35,754 bases of DNA, taken from the IMG/VR virus record IMGVR_UViG_3300020419_000045, positions 1-35,754 of that record; one strand, 5' to 3'. The notes beneath the pieces were generated by a model. That model worked only from the letters and a program-made list of their open reading frames with translations. It did no database searches and was not told the DNA's origin. A program made the position numbers and the translations under genes. This document shows, piece after piece, positions 6,593 through 14,788 of the stretch. This stretch comes from a virus. Each line of letters opens with the position of its first letter. The first letter of the stretch is position 1.

Positions 6593-6760
6593 ATGAAAAC
6601 GTATCACATTTACTTAAAAGATCGTTGTCTATTTAAAAACCTTGACGATGAAGAATTTGAAGTAATATGGGGTCGCATATATCGTTCTTACTGGGATGAT
6701 ATTACGTACTCAGTGGTAGTAGATCAACCTGATCCACACGATCTTGAACCATCTTATTAA
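6593..6760 (+). CDS. 55-aa acidic phage protein
   Basis: Begins MKTYHIYLKDRCLFKNL and continues DDEEFEVIWGRIYRSYW, an alternating basic/hydrophobic and acidic pattern that I associate with small conserved cyanophage hypotheticals. It starts 8 bases after the previous stop and ends just before the intrinsic terminator at 6766, so it is the last gene of the two-gene cassette. Small, acidic and early-expressed proteins of this kind are candidates for binding a host target; this is inference. Confidence 0.65.
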   Translation: MKTYHIYLKDRCLFKNLDDEEFEVIWGRIYRSYWDDITYSVVVDQPDPHDLEPSY

Positions 6761-6765
6761 AACAG

Positions 6766-6790
6766 AAGAGACCAGAGGGTCTCTTTTTTA
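6766..6790 (+). terminator. Intrinsic terminator
   Basis: AAGAGACC (6766-6773) pairs perfectly with GGTCTCTT (6778-6785) over a 4-base loop, and the descending arm runs into a T6 tract. It closes the cassette that begins at 6038. Confidence 0.9.
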
Positions 6791-6795
6791 TTTCT

Positions 6796-7038
6796 ATGAA
6801 TCATTATTTAAACTGTACACCGAGAGAGTGTAGAGAATATGAGAGTGTTACTCTTGATGTTCCTACCGAAGCGGTTGACGATATTCTGACTTATGCTCGG
6901 ATATTGTCAGAAGAAAAGAACATTACTGCACGTAAAGCAATGACTGACATTGTTCGTGGAGTTTATAACGAATTATTTGAAAAAAATTATGACCGTAAAA
7001 ATCGTAAGAATGCTCAACGGAGAGGACGTAATAGCTGA
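6796..7038 (+). CDS. Small basic-tailed hypothetical protein
   Basis: 80 aa. The N-terminal half contains a plausible helix pair (TEAVDDILTYARILSEEKN, then TARKAMTDIVRGVYNELF), and the C-terminal 20 residues are very basic (RKNRKNAQRRGRNS), suggesting nucleic-acid contact. The ATG lies only 5 bases past the terminator and has no Shine-Dalgarno, so expression probably depends on readthrough, or on a start at a later ATG. Its last 50 bases overlap the next gene. Function unknown. Confidence 0.6.
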   Translation: MNHYLNCTPRECREYESVTLDVPTEAVDDILTYARILSEEKNITARKAMTDIVRGVYNELFEKNYDRKNRKNAQRRGRNS

Positions 7039-7381
7039 AGTACAGGAAGCATATCCTGACAAAGAACATTACACACCTATAGGTTATATGTTGACAAACC
7101 CCTATCAAATTACGATAGATTGTACAGCAGAACAAATGTTCGCAGACAAAAACTCTTCAGATCCACAGAAAATAAATGATTTACAATTAGAATTATTTCC
7201 TTGGATACCTTTATCGTTAAACAATAGAACCTTAGTAGTTCTTAATAACGTATCAACAATTTACACACCACACCCAGAAGTTGAGGGTAAGTGGAATACA
7301 CTCGTGGAGAACCATCACAATGAATCCGTTAAAACTAATAATTCTGAGGAACCAGATGTATCTGATGGGGGAAGTGACTGA
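6989..7381 (+). CDS. Conserved phage protein, possibly Sm-like fold (first of a related pair)
   Basis: 130 aa. It begins MTVKIVRMLNGEDVIAEV and continues to YMLTNPYQITID, a pattern resembling the small T4-like phage proteins whose N-terminus reads like an Sm/LSm beta-barrel strand pair. The ATG at 6989 is chosen over an in-frame start at 6950 because the conserved-looking sequence begins there. The C-terminal 25 residues are acidic and Ser/Asn-rich. The next gene repeats the same pattern, so the two may be old duplicates. It precedes gp43. Function unknown. Confidence 0.65.
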   Translation: MTVKIVRMLNGEDVIAEVQEAYPDKEHYTPIGYMLTNPYQITIDCTAEQMFADKNSSDPQKINDLQLELFPWIPLSLNNRTLVVLNNVSTIYTPHPEVEGKWNTLVENHHNESVKTNNSEEPDVSDGGSD

Positions 7382-7568
7382 GTTAGATGAAGAACCATCT
7401 TACTTAATTACTAACTGCTATCAAGTTACAGGAAAAGACGGTGAACTAATCTTTGAAAAGTATCCTCTTTATTCAGATCAAAGAGATTTGTTCTTGACTT
7501 CTGATGTTGTTTTGACTATAGTAGATCCATCAGAAGATACTATTAAAAACTACAAGAAGGCACTTTGA
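7320..7568 (+). CDS. Conserved phage protein, second of the related pair before gp43
   Basis: 82 aa. Begins MNPLKLIILRNQMYLMGEV, then SYLITNCYQVTG and YPLYSDQRDLFLTSDVVLTIVDPS. The first 45 residues line up with the preceding protein (K-hydrophobic pair, x-L-x-N, (A/G)EV, then N-x-YQ-(I/V)-T). The ATG at 7320 is preferred to one at 7281 because conserved sequence begins there; it overlaps the previous gene by 62 bases. Its TGA overlaps the TTG start of gp43. Function unknown; location suggests a replication link. Confidence 0.7.
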   Translation: MNPLKLIILRNQMYLMGEVTELDEEPSYLITNCYQVTGKDGELIFEKYPLYSDQRDLFLTSDVVLTIVDPSEDTIKNYKKAL

Positions 7569-10042
7569 GTTCAATCTATACTAATGTGACGTTGTTGGGT
7601 GATTCCATCCTTTGCCGAGGGTATGAGGGTGGAGAACCAGTAACATATAAAGACATAATCAAACCAAGTTTGTTTGTACCATCACCACAAGGTGATTGGA
7701 GATCTCTCGATGGTAAACCAATGGCAGAGGTCAAGCACGATGGTGCTAAAGCAGCAAGAGAATTTTTGAGAAAGTATGAAGGTGTAGATAAGTTTGAGGT
7801 TCACGGATATGAACGCTTCATATATCAGTGGATCAGCGAGAGATTTCCAAGTGACATCTCTTTCAGTTTAAAAGATATGAAGATCTATACTATTGACATT
7901 GAGGTTGAGTGTGAGAATGGTTTCCCTGATGTAGAAGCAGCAGCAGAAAAGATGCTCTGTATTACTATCAAAGACTATGCCTCTGGTAATTTTATTACTT
8001 GGGGAACTCGTGAGTATAATGGTAATGGCACTAACTATCGCTACTTTGATACAGAGCAGAAGATGTTAGATGATTTTATTCACTGGTGGGTGCAATATAC
8101 ACCTGACATTATTACTGGTTGGAACTGTAATTTATATGATATACCTTATCTTTGTAGAAGATTAGATAGGATACTTGGTGAGAAGTTTATGTCTTCTTTG
8201 TCACCTTGGAACAAAGTAAATATGCGTGAGATTTATATTCAAGGTCGTAGGAACCTTGCATATGAATTAGTTGGTATTAGTATTCTTGACTACCTTGATC
8301 TTTATCGTAAATTTACATACACAAACCAAGAGTCATACAGACTAGAACATATTGCTAATGTAGAACTTGGACAAGGTAAGTTAGATCACACTGAGTATGA
8401 GAACTTTAAAGATTTCTATACTAAAGATTGGGATAAGTTTGTACAATACAACATCCTTGACGTTGAACTTGTTAATAGATTAGAAGAGAAGATGAAACTT
8501 CTTGAACTAGCAGTTACTATGTCTTATGATGCCAAGGTTAATTTTACAGATGTATATTCTCAGGTTCGTATGTGGGATACCCTCATCTATAATTATTTAA
8601 AGAAGAAAAAGATATGTGTGCCACCTAAAAGAGAAGAGAGTAAGAATGACAAATATGCAGGAGCATATGTAAAAGATCCCAAACCTGGTATGTACGATTG
8701 GGTTGCATCATTTGATTTGAATAGTCTGTATCCACATCTCATTATGCAATATAATATTTCTCCAGAAACACTTGTAGATGAAAGACATCCTCACGCAACT
8801 GTAGATAAGATGTTAGATAAAGATATACAAGTTGGTAAGTATTGTGTATGTGCTAATGGTGCTCAGTATAGAAAAGATAAGCACGGTTTCTTACCAGAGA
8901 TGATGAAGAAGATTTATGATGAACGTGTGATCTATAAGAAAAAAATGATTGCTGCTAAGAAGAAGTATGAAAAGACTAAAGATAAGGCACTACTAGATGA
9001 CATATCTGCCTTTAACAATAACCAGATGGCACGTAAGATTCAACTGAACAGTGCCTATGGTGCTGTCGGAAATCAATACTTCCGATACTATAGTCTTGCC
9101 AATGCTGAAGCAATCACATTGTCAGGTCAGTTATCTATCCGTTGGATAGAAAACAAAATGAACTCTTACATTAACAAAATTTTAAAAACTAAGGAGATTG
9201 ATTATGTTATTGCTTCTGATACCGATTCCATTTATCTTAATTTGGGTCCTCTGGTTGAAACTATATTCGAGGGCAGAGAGAAAAGCGATACGAGCATTCT
9301 CAGGTTCCTTGAAAAGGTGTGTGATGTGGAATTTGAAAAGTATATTACGAATTCTTATGAAGAACTGGCAACCTTTGTAAACGCATACGAACAAAAGATG
9401 TTTATGAAGCGAGAGAACATCGCTAACAAAGGCATCTGGACTGCTAAGAAGAGATACATCCTCAATGTGTGGAATAGTGAGGGTGTTCAATACGATGAAC
9501 CTAAACTAAAGATGATGGGTATCGAAGCAGTTAAATCATCGACCCCTGCTGCCTGTCGTGTTGCTATTAAAGAAGCATTACAGGTAACTATGAACGGTAA
9601 TGAGTCTGATTTACAAGATTACATTGCTAATTTCAGATCAAAATTTGAATTGTTACCACCCGAAGACATTGCATTTCCTCGTGGTTGTAATAATATTGCA
9701 AAGTTTAAAGGAACTGCTACAGTATTTGTAAAGGGTACTCCAATACACGTGCGTGGTGCTCTCCTATATAATTTCCACGTCAATCAAAAGAAACTCCACC
9801 ATAAGTATCCTATAATAAAGGACGGAGAGAAGGTTAAGTTCTTATACTTACGTACTCCTAACAGAATTGGTGAGAATGTAGTATCATTTTTTCAAACACT
9901 CCCATCAGAGTTCGGACTTGACAAGTCTATAGATTATGACCTACAATTCCAAAAGAGTTTCCTTGACCCACTGCAAGTCATCCTTGATACTATTCAATGG
10001 CAAGCAGAAAAAGTCGCATCCTTAGAAGAATTTTTTGTATGA
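7565..10042 (+). CDS. 43: DNA polymerase gp43 (family B)
   Basis: 825 aa, against 898 for T4 gp43. The 3'-5' exonuclease has D111-I-E113 (TIDIEVE), D192 (WNCNLYD) and D299 (YNILD). The polymerase has motif A FDLNSLYP with D384, motif B KIQLNSAYG, and motif C SDTDSIY with D552 and D554. All catalytic acids are present, so it should be an active proofreading replicase. The start is TTG at 7565, overlapping the preceding TGA; the next residues SIYTNVTLLGDSIL read like a true gp43 N-terminus, and the first internal Met is far downstream. The C-terminus ASLEEFFV resembles the sliding-clamp binding peptide of T4-type polymerases. uvsX follows with an ATGA overlap. Confidence 0.97.
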   Translation: MSSIYTNVTLLGDSILCRGYEGGEPVTYKDIIKPSLFVPSPQGDWRSLDGKPMAEVKHDGAKAAREFLRKYEGVDKFEVHGYERFIYQWISERFPSDISFSLKDMKIYTIDIEVECENGFPDVEAAAEKMLCITIKDYASGNFITWGTREYNGNGTNYRYFDTEQKMLDDFIHWWVQYTPDIITGWNCNLYDIPYLCRRLDRILGEKFMSSLSPWNKVNMREIYIQGRRNLAYELVGISILDYLDLYRKFTYTNQESYRLEHIANVELGQGKLDHTEYENFKDFYTKDWDKFVQYNILDVELVNRLEEKMKLLELAVTMSYDAKVNFTDVYSQVRMWDTLIYNYLKKKKICVPPKREESKNDKYAGAYVKDPKPGMYDWVASFDLNSLYPHLIMQYNISPETLVDERHPHATVDKMLDKDIQVGKYCVCANGAQYRKDKHGFLPEMMKKIYDERVIYKKKMIAAKKKYEKTKDKALLDDISAFNNNQMARKIQLNSAYGAVGNQYFRYYSLANAEAITLSGQLSIRWIENKMNSYINKILKTKEIDYVIASDTDSIYLNLGPLVETIFEGREKSDTSILRFLEKVCDVEFEKYITNSYEELATFVNAYEQKMFMKRENIANKGIWTAKKRYILNVWNSEGVQYDEPKLKMMGIEAVKSSTPAACRVAIKEALQVTMNGNESDLQDYIANFRSKFELLPPEDIAFPRGCNNIAKFKGTATVFVKGTPIHVRGALLYNFHVNQKKLHHKYPIIKDGEKVKFLYLRTPNRIGENVVSFFQTLPSEFGLDKSIDYDLQFQKSFLDPLQVILDTIQWQAEKVASLEEFFV

Positions 10043-11058
10043 CATCATCATTTTTTACAGACGTAATCAAGACAATAGATAATGAGTATGCCTCACTAGC
10101 AGACGATGGAATCTCTGCGGGTGATGTATCTTCCTTTATTGATACAGGTAGTTACATATTCAATGGTCTATTAAGTGGTAGTATCTATGGAGGTCTACCA
10201 TCAAATAAAATTACAGCATTAGCAGGAGAATCTAGTACAGGTAAAACATTCTTTACCTTAAGTATTATTAAGAATTTCTTAGAAACAAATAAAGACGCAG
10301 GAGTATTCTATTTTGAATCAGAGTCAGCAGTATCTAAACAGATGTTTGCTGAAAGAGGTATTGATACAAAACGAGTAATGATTATACCTGTTGCAACAGT
10401 ACAACAGTTCAGACAACAATCACTTGTAGTGCTCGATAACTATCTAAAACTAGATGAGAAAGATCGCAAACCTATGATGTTTGTTCTTGATAGTCTTGGT
10501 ATGCTTTCTACTACAAAAGAGATTGAAGACTCAGAAGCAGGGAAAGAGACTAGAGATATGACAAGAGCACAAGTTGTGAAAGCAATCTTCAGAGTTTTGA
10601 CATTGAAACTAGGTAAGGCAGATGTACCATTAATTGTTACTAACCATACCTATGATGTAGTTGGTGCTTATATGCCTACTAAAGAAATGGGTGGAGGTAG
10701 TGGTCTTAAGTATGCTGCATCTACTATCGTGTATCTATCTAAAGCAAAAGAAAAAGATGGTACAGATGTTGTAGGTAACTTAATTAGATGTGAAACTAAG
10801 AAGTCTAGATTTACAAGAGAGAACAAAAAGATTTCTACTAGATTGTTTTATGATGAAAGAGGACTTGATAAGTATTATGGTATGATTGAACTAGGTTTAG
10901 AACACGGTGTGTTTGAAAAAACTGGTAATCGTATTAAGGTCGGTGAGAGTTCAGTTTATCCTAAAGCAATGTTAAAAGAACCAGAAAAGTATTTCACACC
11001 AGAAATTATGAAAGCATTGGACGCTGCTGCTAAACAAGAATTTAGTTATGGATCATAA
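10039..11058 (+). CDS. uvsX: UvsX RecA-like recombinase
   Basis: 339 aa. Coats ssDNA and drives strand invasion for recombination-dependent replication. Walker A is GESSTGKT at residues 63-70; Walker B is the MMFVLDSLGML stretch; TNHTYDVVGAY and KEMGGGSGLKYAAS match the DNA-binding L1/L2 region. The ATG at 10039 overlaps the gp43 stop (ATGA) and gives MTSSFFTDVIKTI, which fits the family better than the in-frame start at 9997. It overlaps the next gene by 11 bases. Confidence 0.96.
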   Translation: MTSSFFTDVIKTIDNEYASLADDGISAGDVSSFIDTGSYIFNGLLSGSIYGGLPSNKITALAGESSTGKTFFTLSIIKNFLETNKDAGVFYFESESAVSKQMFAERGIDTKRVMIIPVATVQQFRQQSLVVLDNYLKLDEKDRKPMMFVLDSLGMLSTTKEIEDSEAGKETRDMTRAQVVKAIFRVLTLKLGKADVPLIVTNHTYDVVGAYMPTKEMGGGSGLKYAASTIVYLSKAKEKDGTDVVGNLIRCETKKSRFTRENKKISTRLFYDERGLDKYYGMIELGLEHGVFEKTGNRIKVGESSVYPKAMLKEPEKYFTPEIMKALDAAAKQEFSYGS

Positions 11059-11602
11059 TTATATCAGAGTCTTTGATAACGCTATACCCAAAAGTGTTTG
11101 TAAAGTTGCTATTGATTTATTTGAAAAAGAAAAAGATTTAGAAGAGTGGGACAGGCAAGGTCGTCCACAATTTCAGCAATACAATATAACTTCTCACTTA
11201 GAGAAAGGACATAATGATTGGGATCAAATTCAAAATGCCCTTATAGAATCTGCTCATCACTATGGTAAAAAGTATATGGATGAGTGTGATTGTTCAGAGT
11301 TCTTTCCTGCACAGAGTTCACTAGAAGAATTTAGAATGAAAAAGTATCGTAAAGGTACTGATGATAGATTTGATCGTCACGTTGATGTTGGAGATCATTC
11401 TAGTGCTAAAAGATTTCTTGCTTTGTTTTGGTATTTGAATACTGTTACAGACGGTGGAGAAACTGTCTTTGGAGACTTGAAATACTCTGCAATCGAATGT
11501 AGACTATTAATGTTCCCACCACTATGGACTTTTCCTCACGCAGGACTTCCTGCTATCAGTGATGACAAGTACATTGTGGGTACATATTGTCATTATCTAT
11601 GA
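11048..11602 (+). CDS. 2OG-Fe(II) oxygenase, prolyl-4-hydroxylase-like
   Basis: 184 aa. Iron ligands are readable as H111-x-D113 (DRHVDVGDH) and H164 (FPHAGLP), with K174 ten residues later as the likely 2-oxoglutarate anchor. The double-stranded beta-helix core FLALFWYLNTVTDGGETVFG is typical of the P4H-like 2OG oxygenases common in cyanophages. The substrate is unknown; modification of protein, DNA or tail components is possible. It sits inside the replication operon, between uvsX and gp41, overlapping both neighbours by a few bases. Confidence 0.88.
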   Translation: MDHNYIRVFDNAIPKSVCKVAIDLFEKEKDLEEWDRQGRPQFQQYNITSHLEKGHNDWDQIQNALIESAHHYGKKYMDECDCSEFFPAQSSLEEFRMKKYRKGTDDRFDRHVDVGDHSSAKRFLALFWYLNTVTDGGETVFGDLKYSAIECRLLMFPPLWTFPHAGLPAISDDKYIVGTYCHYL

Positions 11603-12099
11603 ATATTTTTGTTACAGATCCTGACCCAGTAAAGTCAGCACAAGTATTACCTGACAAACACATTGTCAAGATGCCACTAGAAACTTGTCAAATGCTTTCT
11701 ATTGTTGCATCAGATAAGTGGGGTCACGGTTATGGTGTTCTACCTAAACTAGACGGTGAACCATACAAAACAGAGAAGGGTGCATTTCGTAATCATCCTT
11801 GTACAGTATGGGCACAGACATATTTCCGTTGGTTGATAGAACACGGACTTGCCTTATGTGCAGAGTACACTCATCGTTATGGTAAGACACACAGTTGTCA
11901 ATACACTATTGAGTGTGCAGATATTATCTTTCCTGATAGTCCTACACCCACGCATTTCGTTCGTGCTATGTACGATCAGTTTAAATTTGATAATACTATC
12001 GATACTTTTACAGCATACAAACGTTACATAGCATCTAAACCTTGGGTATGCTATAATTATCTTCGTAAACCAGATCGCAAACCAGAATGGATAACATAG
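11599..12099 (+). CDS. Conserved phage protein, distantly like a DNA-repair glycosylase family
   Basis: 166 aa, starting with an ATGA overlap. The N-terminus MNIFVTDPDPVKSAQVLPDK and the following HIVKMPLETCQMLS are typical of a widespread phage family that is sometimes annotated as pyrimidine dimer DNA glycosylase-like; I cannot confirm that link. It has paired His and Trp-rich segments (GAFRNHPCTVWAQ, TYFRWLIEHG, KPWVCYNYLR). Position between UvsX and gp41 suggests a DNA metabolism role. The last 13 bases overlap gp41. Confidence 0.75.
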   Translation: MNIFVTDPDPVKSAQVLPDKHIVKMPLETCQMLSIVASDKWGHGYGVLPKLDGEPYKTEKGAFRNHPCTVWAQTYFRWLIEHGLALCAEYTHRYGKTHSCQYTIECADIIFPDSPTPTHFVRAMYDQFKFDNTIDTFTAYKRYIASKPWVCYNYLRKPDRKPEWIT

Positions 12100-13460
12100 A
12101 ATCTCTAGTAATATCCTCTCTAGTATTCAATCAAGAGTTTACTAGAGGGGTTTTGCCACACGTTAAAAAAGAATACTTTGAAGATCGTACCAATCAGATA
12201 TTATTTGAAGAACTAAATAGTTACTTCATCAAGTACGATAATCTTCCATCAAAAGAAGCATTAACCATTGAAATTGAGGGTCGTACAGATATTAACGATG
12301 AAAGTTTTAAACAGGTTATATCAACTTTAAACGAATTAGATAGTGAACCACGAGAAGCACAGTGGTTGACAGATACAGCAGAGAAATGGTGTCGTGATCG
12401 TGCAATTTATATTGCTTTACTTGAATCTATACAAATTGCTGACGGTAGTGGTGATGGAAAACAATCACGTGATGCTATCCCATCTATACTCTCTAGTGCG
12501 TTATCAGTAAGTTTCGATAACTCTGTTGGTCACGATTACTTTGAGCAATCAGATGCAAGATTCGACTTCTACCACAAACGTGAAGACCGTATTCCTTTCG
12601 ACTTGGAATACTTCAACAAAGTCACAAAGGGTGGTCTTCCTAACAAGACTCTTAATATTGTTCTCGCAGGTACTGGTGTGGGTAAGTCTCTTGCTATGTG
12701 CCATTTCGCTAGTGCTAACTTACAAAGTAACTATAACGTTCTCTATATTACTATGGAGATGGCAGAAGAGAAAATTGCAGAAAGAATTGATGCCAACTGT
12801 CTCAACGTGGATTGCAGACAACTGGAGAAACTTCCGAAACCTTTGTTCGACTCTAAGATAGAGAAGTTAAAAGGTAAAACAACTGGAAGATTAGTAGTAA
12901 AAGAATATCCAACAGCATCAGCACACGTAGGACACTTCAAAGCATTGCTTCAAGAACTAGCAATTAAGAAGTCATTTCAACCAGATATCATCTACATTGA
13001 CTACCTAAATATATGTGCATCCGCTAGATATAAAGGTGCTATTGTAAATTCATATACTTATGTTAAAGCGATTGCTGAAGAACTCCGTGGTCTTGCAGTT
13101 GAGGCTAATGTACCTATCATCTCCGCTACTCAGACGACTCGTTCTGGCTATGGTAATAGTGACGTTGATCTTACTGATACAAGCGAGAGTTTCGGTCTTC
13201 CCGCTACTGCTGACTTTATGTTTGCTCTCATTAGTACGGAGGATATGGAGGCGGTAGGACAGTTGATGGTCAAACAATTAAAGAACCGTTACAACGACCC
13301 TACATCCAACAAAAGATTTGTTGTCGGACTTGACAGAAATAAAATGAGACTGTATGATGCAGATGAGCAAGGTACGATCTCTGATTCTGGACAACAGGTA
13401 TTAGATAAACTTGATGCAGCAGAAGTTGTCTCTAAAAAATTTACTGACTTTAAAGTATGA
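12087..13460 (+). CDS. 41: Replicative DNA helicase gp41 (DnaB-like)
   Basis: 457 aa, close to T4 gp41 (475). The N-terminal helical domain begins IESLVISSLVFNQEFTRGVLPHV. The RecA-like motor has Walker A AGTGVGKS at residues 194-201 and Walker B DIIYIDYLNI near residue 300; the SATQTTRSGYG motif follows. It unwinds the fork and works with primase gp61, encoded about 11 kb downstream. The C-terminal peptide KKFTDFKV is reminiscent of tail peptides on partner-binding phage proteins. The next gene overlaps by ATGA. Confidence 0.95.
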   Translation: MDNIESLVISSLVFNQEFTRGVLPHVKKEYFEDRTNQILFEELNSYFIKYDNLPSKEALTIEIEGRTDINDESFKQVISTLNELDSEPREAQWLTDTAEKWCRDRAIYIALLESIQIADGSGDGKQSRDAIPSILSSALSVSFDNSVGHDYFEQSDARFDFYHKREDRIPFDLEYFNKVTKGGLPNKTLNIVLAGTGVGKSLAMCHFASANLQSNYNVLYITMEMAEEKIAERIDANCLNVDCRQLEKLPKPLFDSKIEKLKGKTTGRLVVKEYPTASAHVGHFKALLQELAIKKSFQPDIIYIDYLNICASARYKGAIVNSYTYVKAIAEELRGLAVEANVPIISATQTTRSGYGNSDVDLTDTSESFGLPATADFMFALISTEDMEAVGQLMVKQLKNRYNDPTSNKRFVVGLDRNKMRLYDADEQGTISDSGQQVLDKLDAAEVVSKKFTDFKV

Positions 13461-14080
13461 TTACCCCTAAAAATCCTATGGTCGCAGGAGTTGATGGAAC
13501 AATTCCAGAACCAGAATTACCTATTGAAGATACTGTACCACAAGATACTGGTTTACCTGATGGTAAACGTGGAAGAAAAGATATACCTAAAGGATTTGAT
13601 ACACCTCAACCTCCTATAGGAAAGAAAGCATACAAGAAACAAAAAGAAAAAGATAAAAAGAATAAAGGTAAGAAATTTGAAGTTGATCTAGATGCCTACC
13701 AACACTTTGTTGACCTATGTACAAGTGATGAATCAAAAGACTTTGATAAACTCATAACAAGATACAAAGATCTTAAGAAAGCAGGGTGTAAGATAGAAAG
13801 ACTTGACACTGCTGCGTCAGGATTAGTAGCAGAAGCAGGAGAGTTTATGGAAATAGTCAAGAAGATGAAGTTCCAAGGTAAACCATACGATGAAGATAAC
13901 AAAGAACATCTAATGCTAGAACTAGGTGACATATTATGGTACGCATCTCAAGCGTGTATGGCACTTGGTGTACGTATGGAAGAGGTTATCTATATGAATA
14001 CTATTAAACTTGCTGCTAGGTATCCTGATGGTGAATTTACTGTAGAGAAATCTGAGAATCGTGCTGAAGGTGATCGGTGA
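13457..14080 (+). CDS. mazG: MazG-like nucleotide pyrophosphohydrolase
   Basis: 207 aa. The MazG fold occupies about residues 80-195, with the metal-binding pairs E126-x-x-E129 (VAEAGEF) and E155-x-x-D158 (MLELGDIL). The first 75 residues are a Pro-rich then Lys-rich extension (KKAYKKQKEKDKKNKGKKF) not needed for the fold. Cyanophage MazG proteins hydrolyse (d)NTPs such as dGTP and dCTP; a role in adjusting host nucleotide pools or the alarmone level has been proposed. It lies between gp41 and pcyA with overlapping starts, so it is expressed with replication genes. Confidence 0.9.
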   Translation: MITPKNPMVAGVDGTIPEPELPIEDTVPQDTGLPDGKRGRKDIPKGFDTPQPPIGKKAYKKQKEKDKKNKGKKFEVDLDAYQHFVDLCTSDESKDFDKLITRYKDLKKAGCKIERLDTAASGLVAEAGEFMEIVKKMKFQGKPYDEDNKEHLMLELGDILWYASQACMALGVRMEEVIYMNTIKLAARYPDGEFTVEKSENRAEGDR

Positions 14081-14763
14081 GTTCTTCTCTAGTAAATCAC
14101 GTTGCTAGTATTATTAGAAATTCCTGTGAGAGTCTACCTGATCTGAAATCACACCATAATGCGTATCCTATTATAGAGAAAAAGGATATTTTTATTGTTA
14201 ATGAGATGCACGAGTGTCGTGGTCTTCGTAAAGTACATTTAGAAACTGGATATACTGATAATATAGAGGTAATGCACTGCGTTCTATACCCAGATCCAGA
14301 GTATCCCATACCTATTTTTGGTGCTGACATAGTTGCAACACCAACTGTAGTTACTGCTGCTATAGCAGATATATCACCAGTATATAAAACAGATAATATC
14401 TATAAAAAACTAGGTAAAATTGCTAATAGGTATGAGTTTAAGGAGAAGAGACCACTACCAGAGTGGGCAGATATATTCTCTCCTTATTGTCAGTTTATGC
14501 GTCTTCGTACTGAGGAAGAGAAGTCATTGTATGGATGTATGATAGAAGAGTTTATTGATTTTTATATTGACATAGTAAAGAAAGCAAAGAAAGATACTAA
14601 CTGGGTCAATACTATGCTGAGATTTGATGACCAGATTCATTATTGTAAACAACAACGCAAAAATAAAAAGACAAAAGCAGTTTTAAGTAAATGGTTTTCA
14701 CCTGAGTTTGCTGAAGGATATATCAATGACATACTGTTTGATGTACCTCCTATACCTAAATAA
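14077..14763 (+). CDS. pcyA: Phycocyanobilin:ferredoxin oxidoreductase
   Basis: 228 aa. Ferredoxin-dependent bilin reductase that makes phycocyanobilin from biliverdin. It follows Synechocystis PcyA closely: RKVHLETG, then VMHCVLYPDPEYPIPIFGAD and TAAIADISP, and near the C-terminus QIHYCKQQRKNKKT. The catalytic residues E76, H88 and D105 of Synechocystis PcyA correspond to E56, H67 and D84 here, all conserved. This distinguishes it from the phage PebS type. The start is GTG at 14077, overlapping the MazG stop (GTGA). Last gene of the replication operon; a late-type box follows its stop. Confidence 0.95.
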   Translation: MSSSLVNHVASIIRNSCESLPDLKSHHNAYPIIEKKDIFIVNEMHECRGLRKVHLETGYTDNIEVMHCVLYPDPEYPIPIFGADIVATPTVVTAAIADISPVYKTDNIYKKLGKIANRYEFKEKRPLPEWADIFSPYCQFMRLRTEEEKSLYGCMIEEFIDFYIDIVKKAKKDTNWVNTMLRFDDQIHYCKQQRKNKKTKAVLSKWFSPEFAEGYINDILFDVPPIPK

Positions 14764-14766
14764 ATA
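14760..14766 (+). promoter_or_regulatory. Candidate late promoter (ATAAATA)
   Basis: ATAAATA begins within the pcyA stop region and lies 22 bases ahead of the GTG at 14789. It marks the switch from replication genes to late-type genes. Confidence 0.6.
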
Positions 14767-14788
14767 TTGACGGACTTTGGTAGGATGA

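Noticed and set aside
9182-9490. 102-aa reverse-strand frame inside gp43
   Set aside because: It runs opposite polymerase motif C and has no features of its own.
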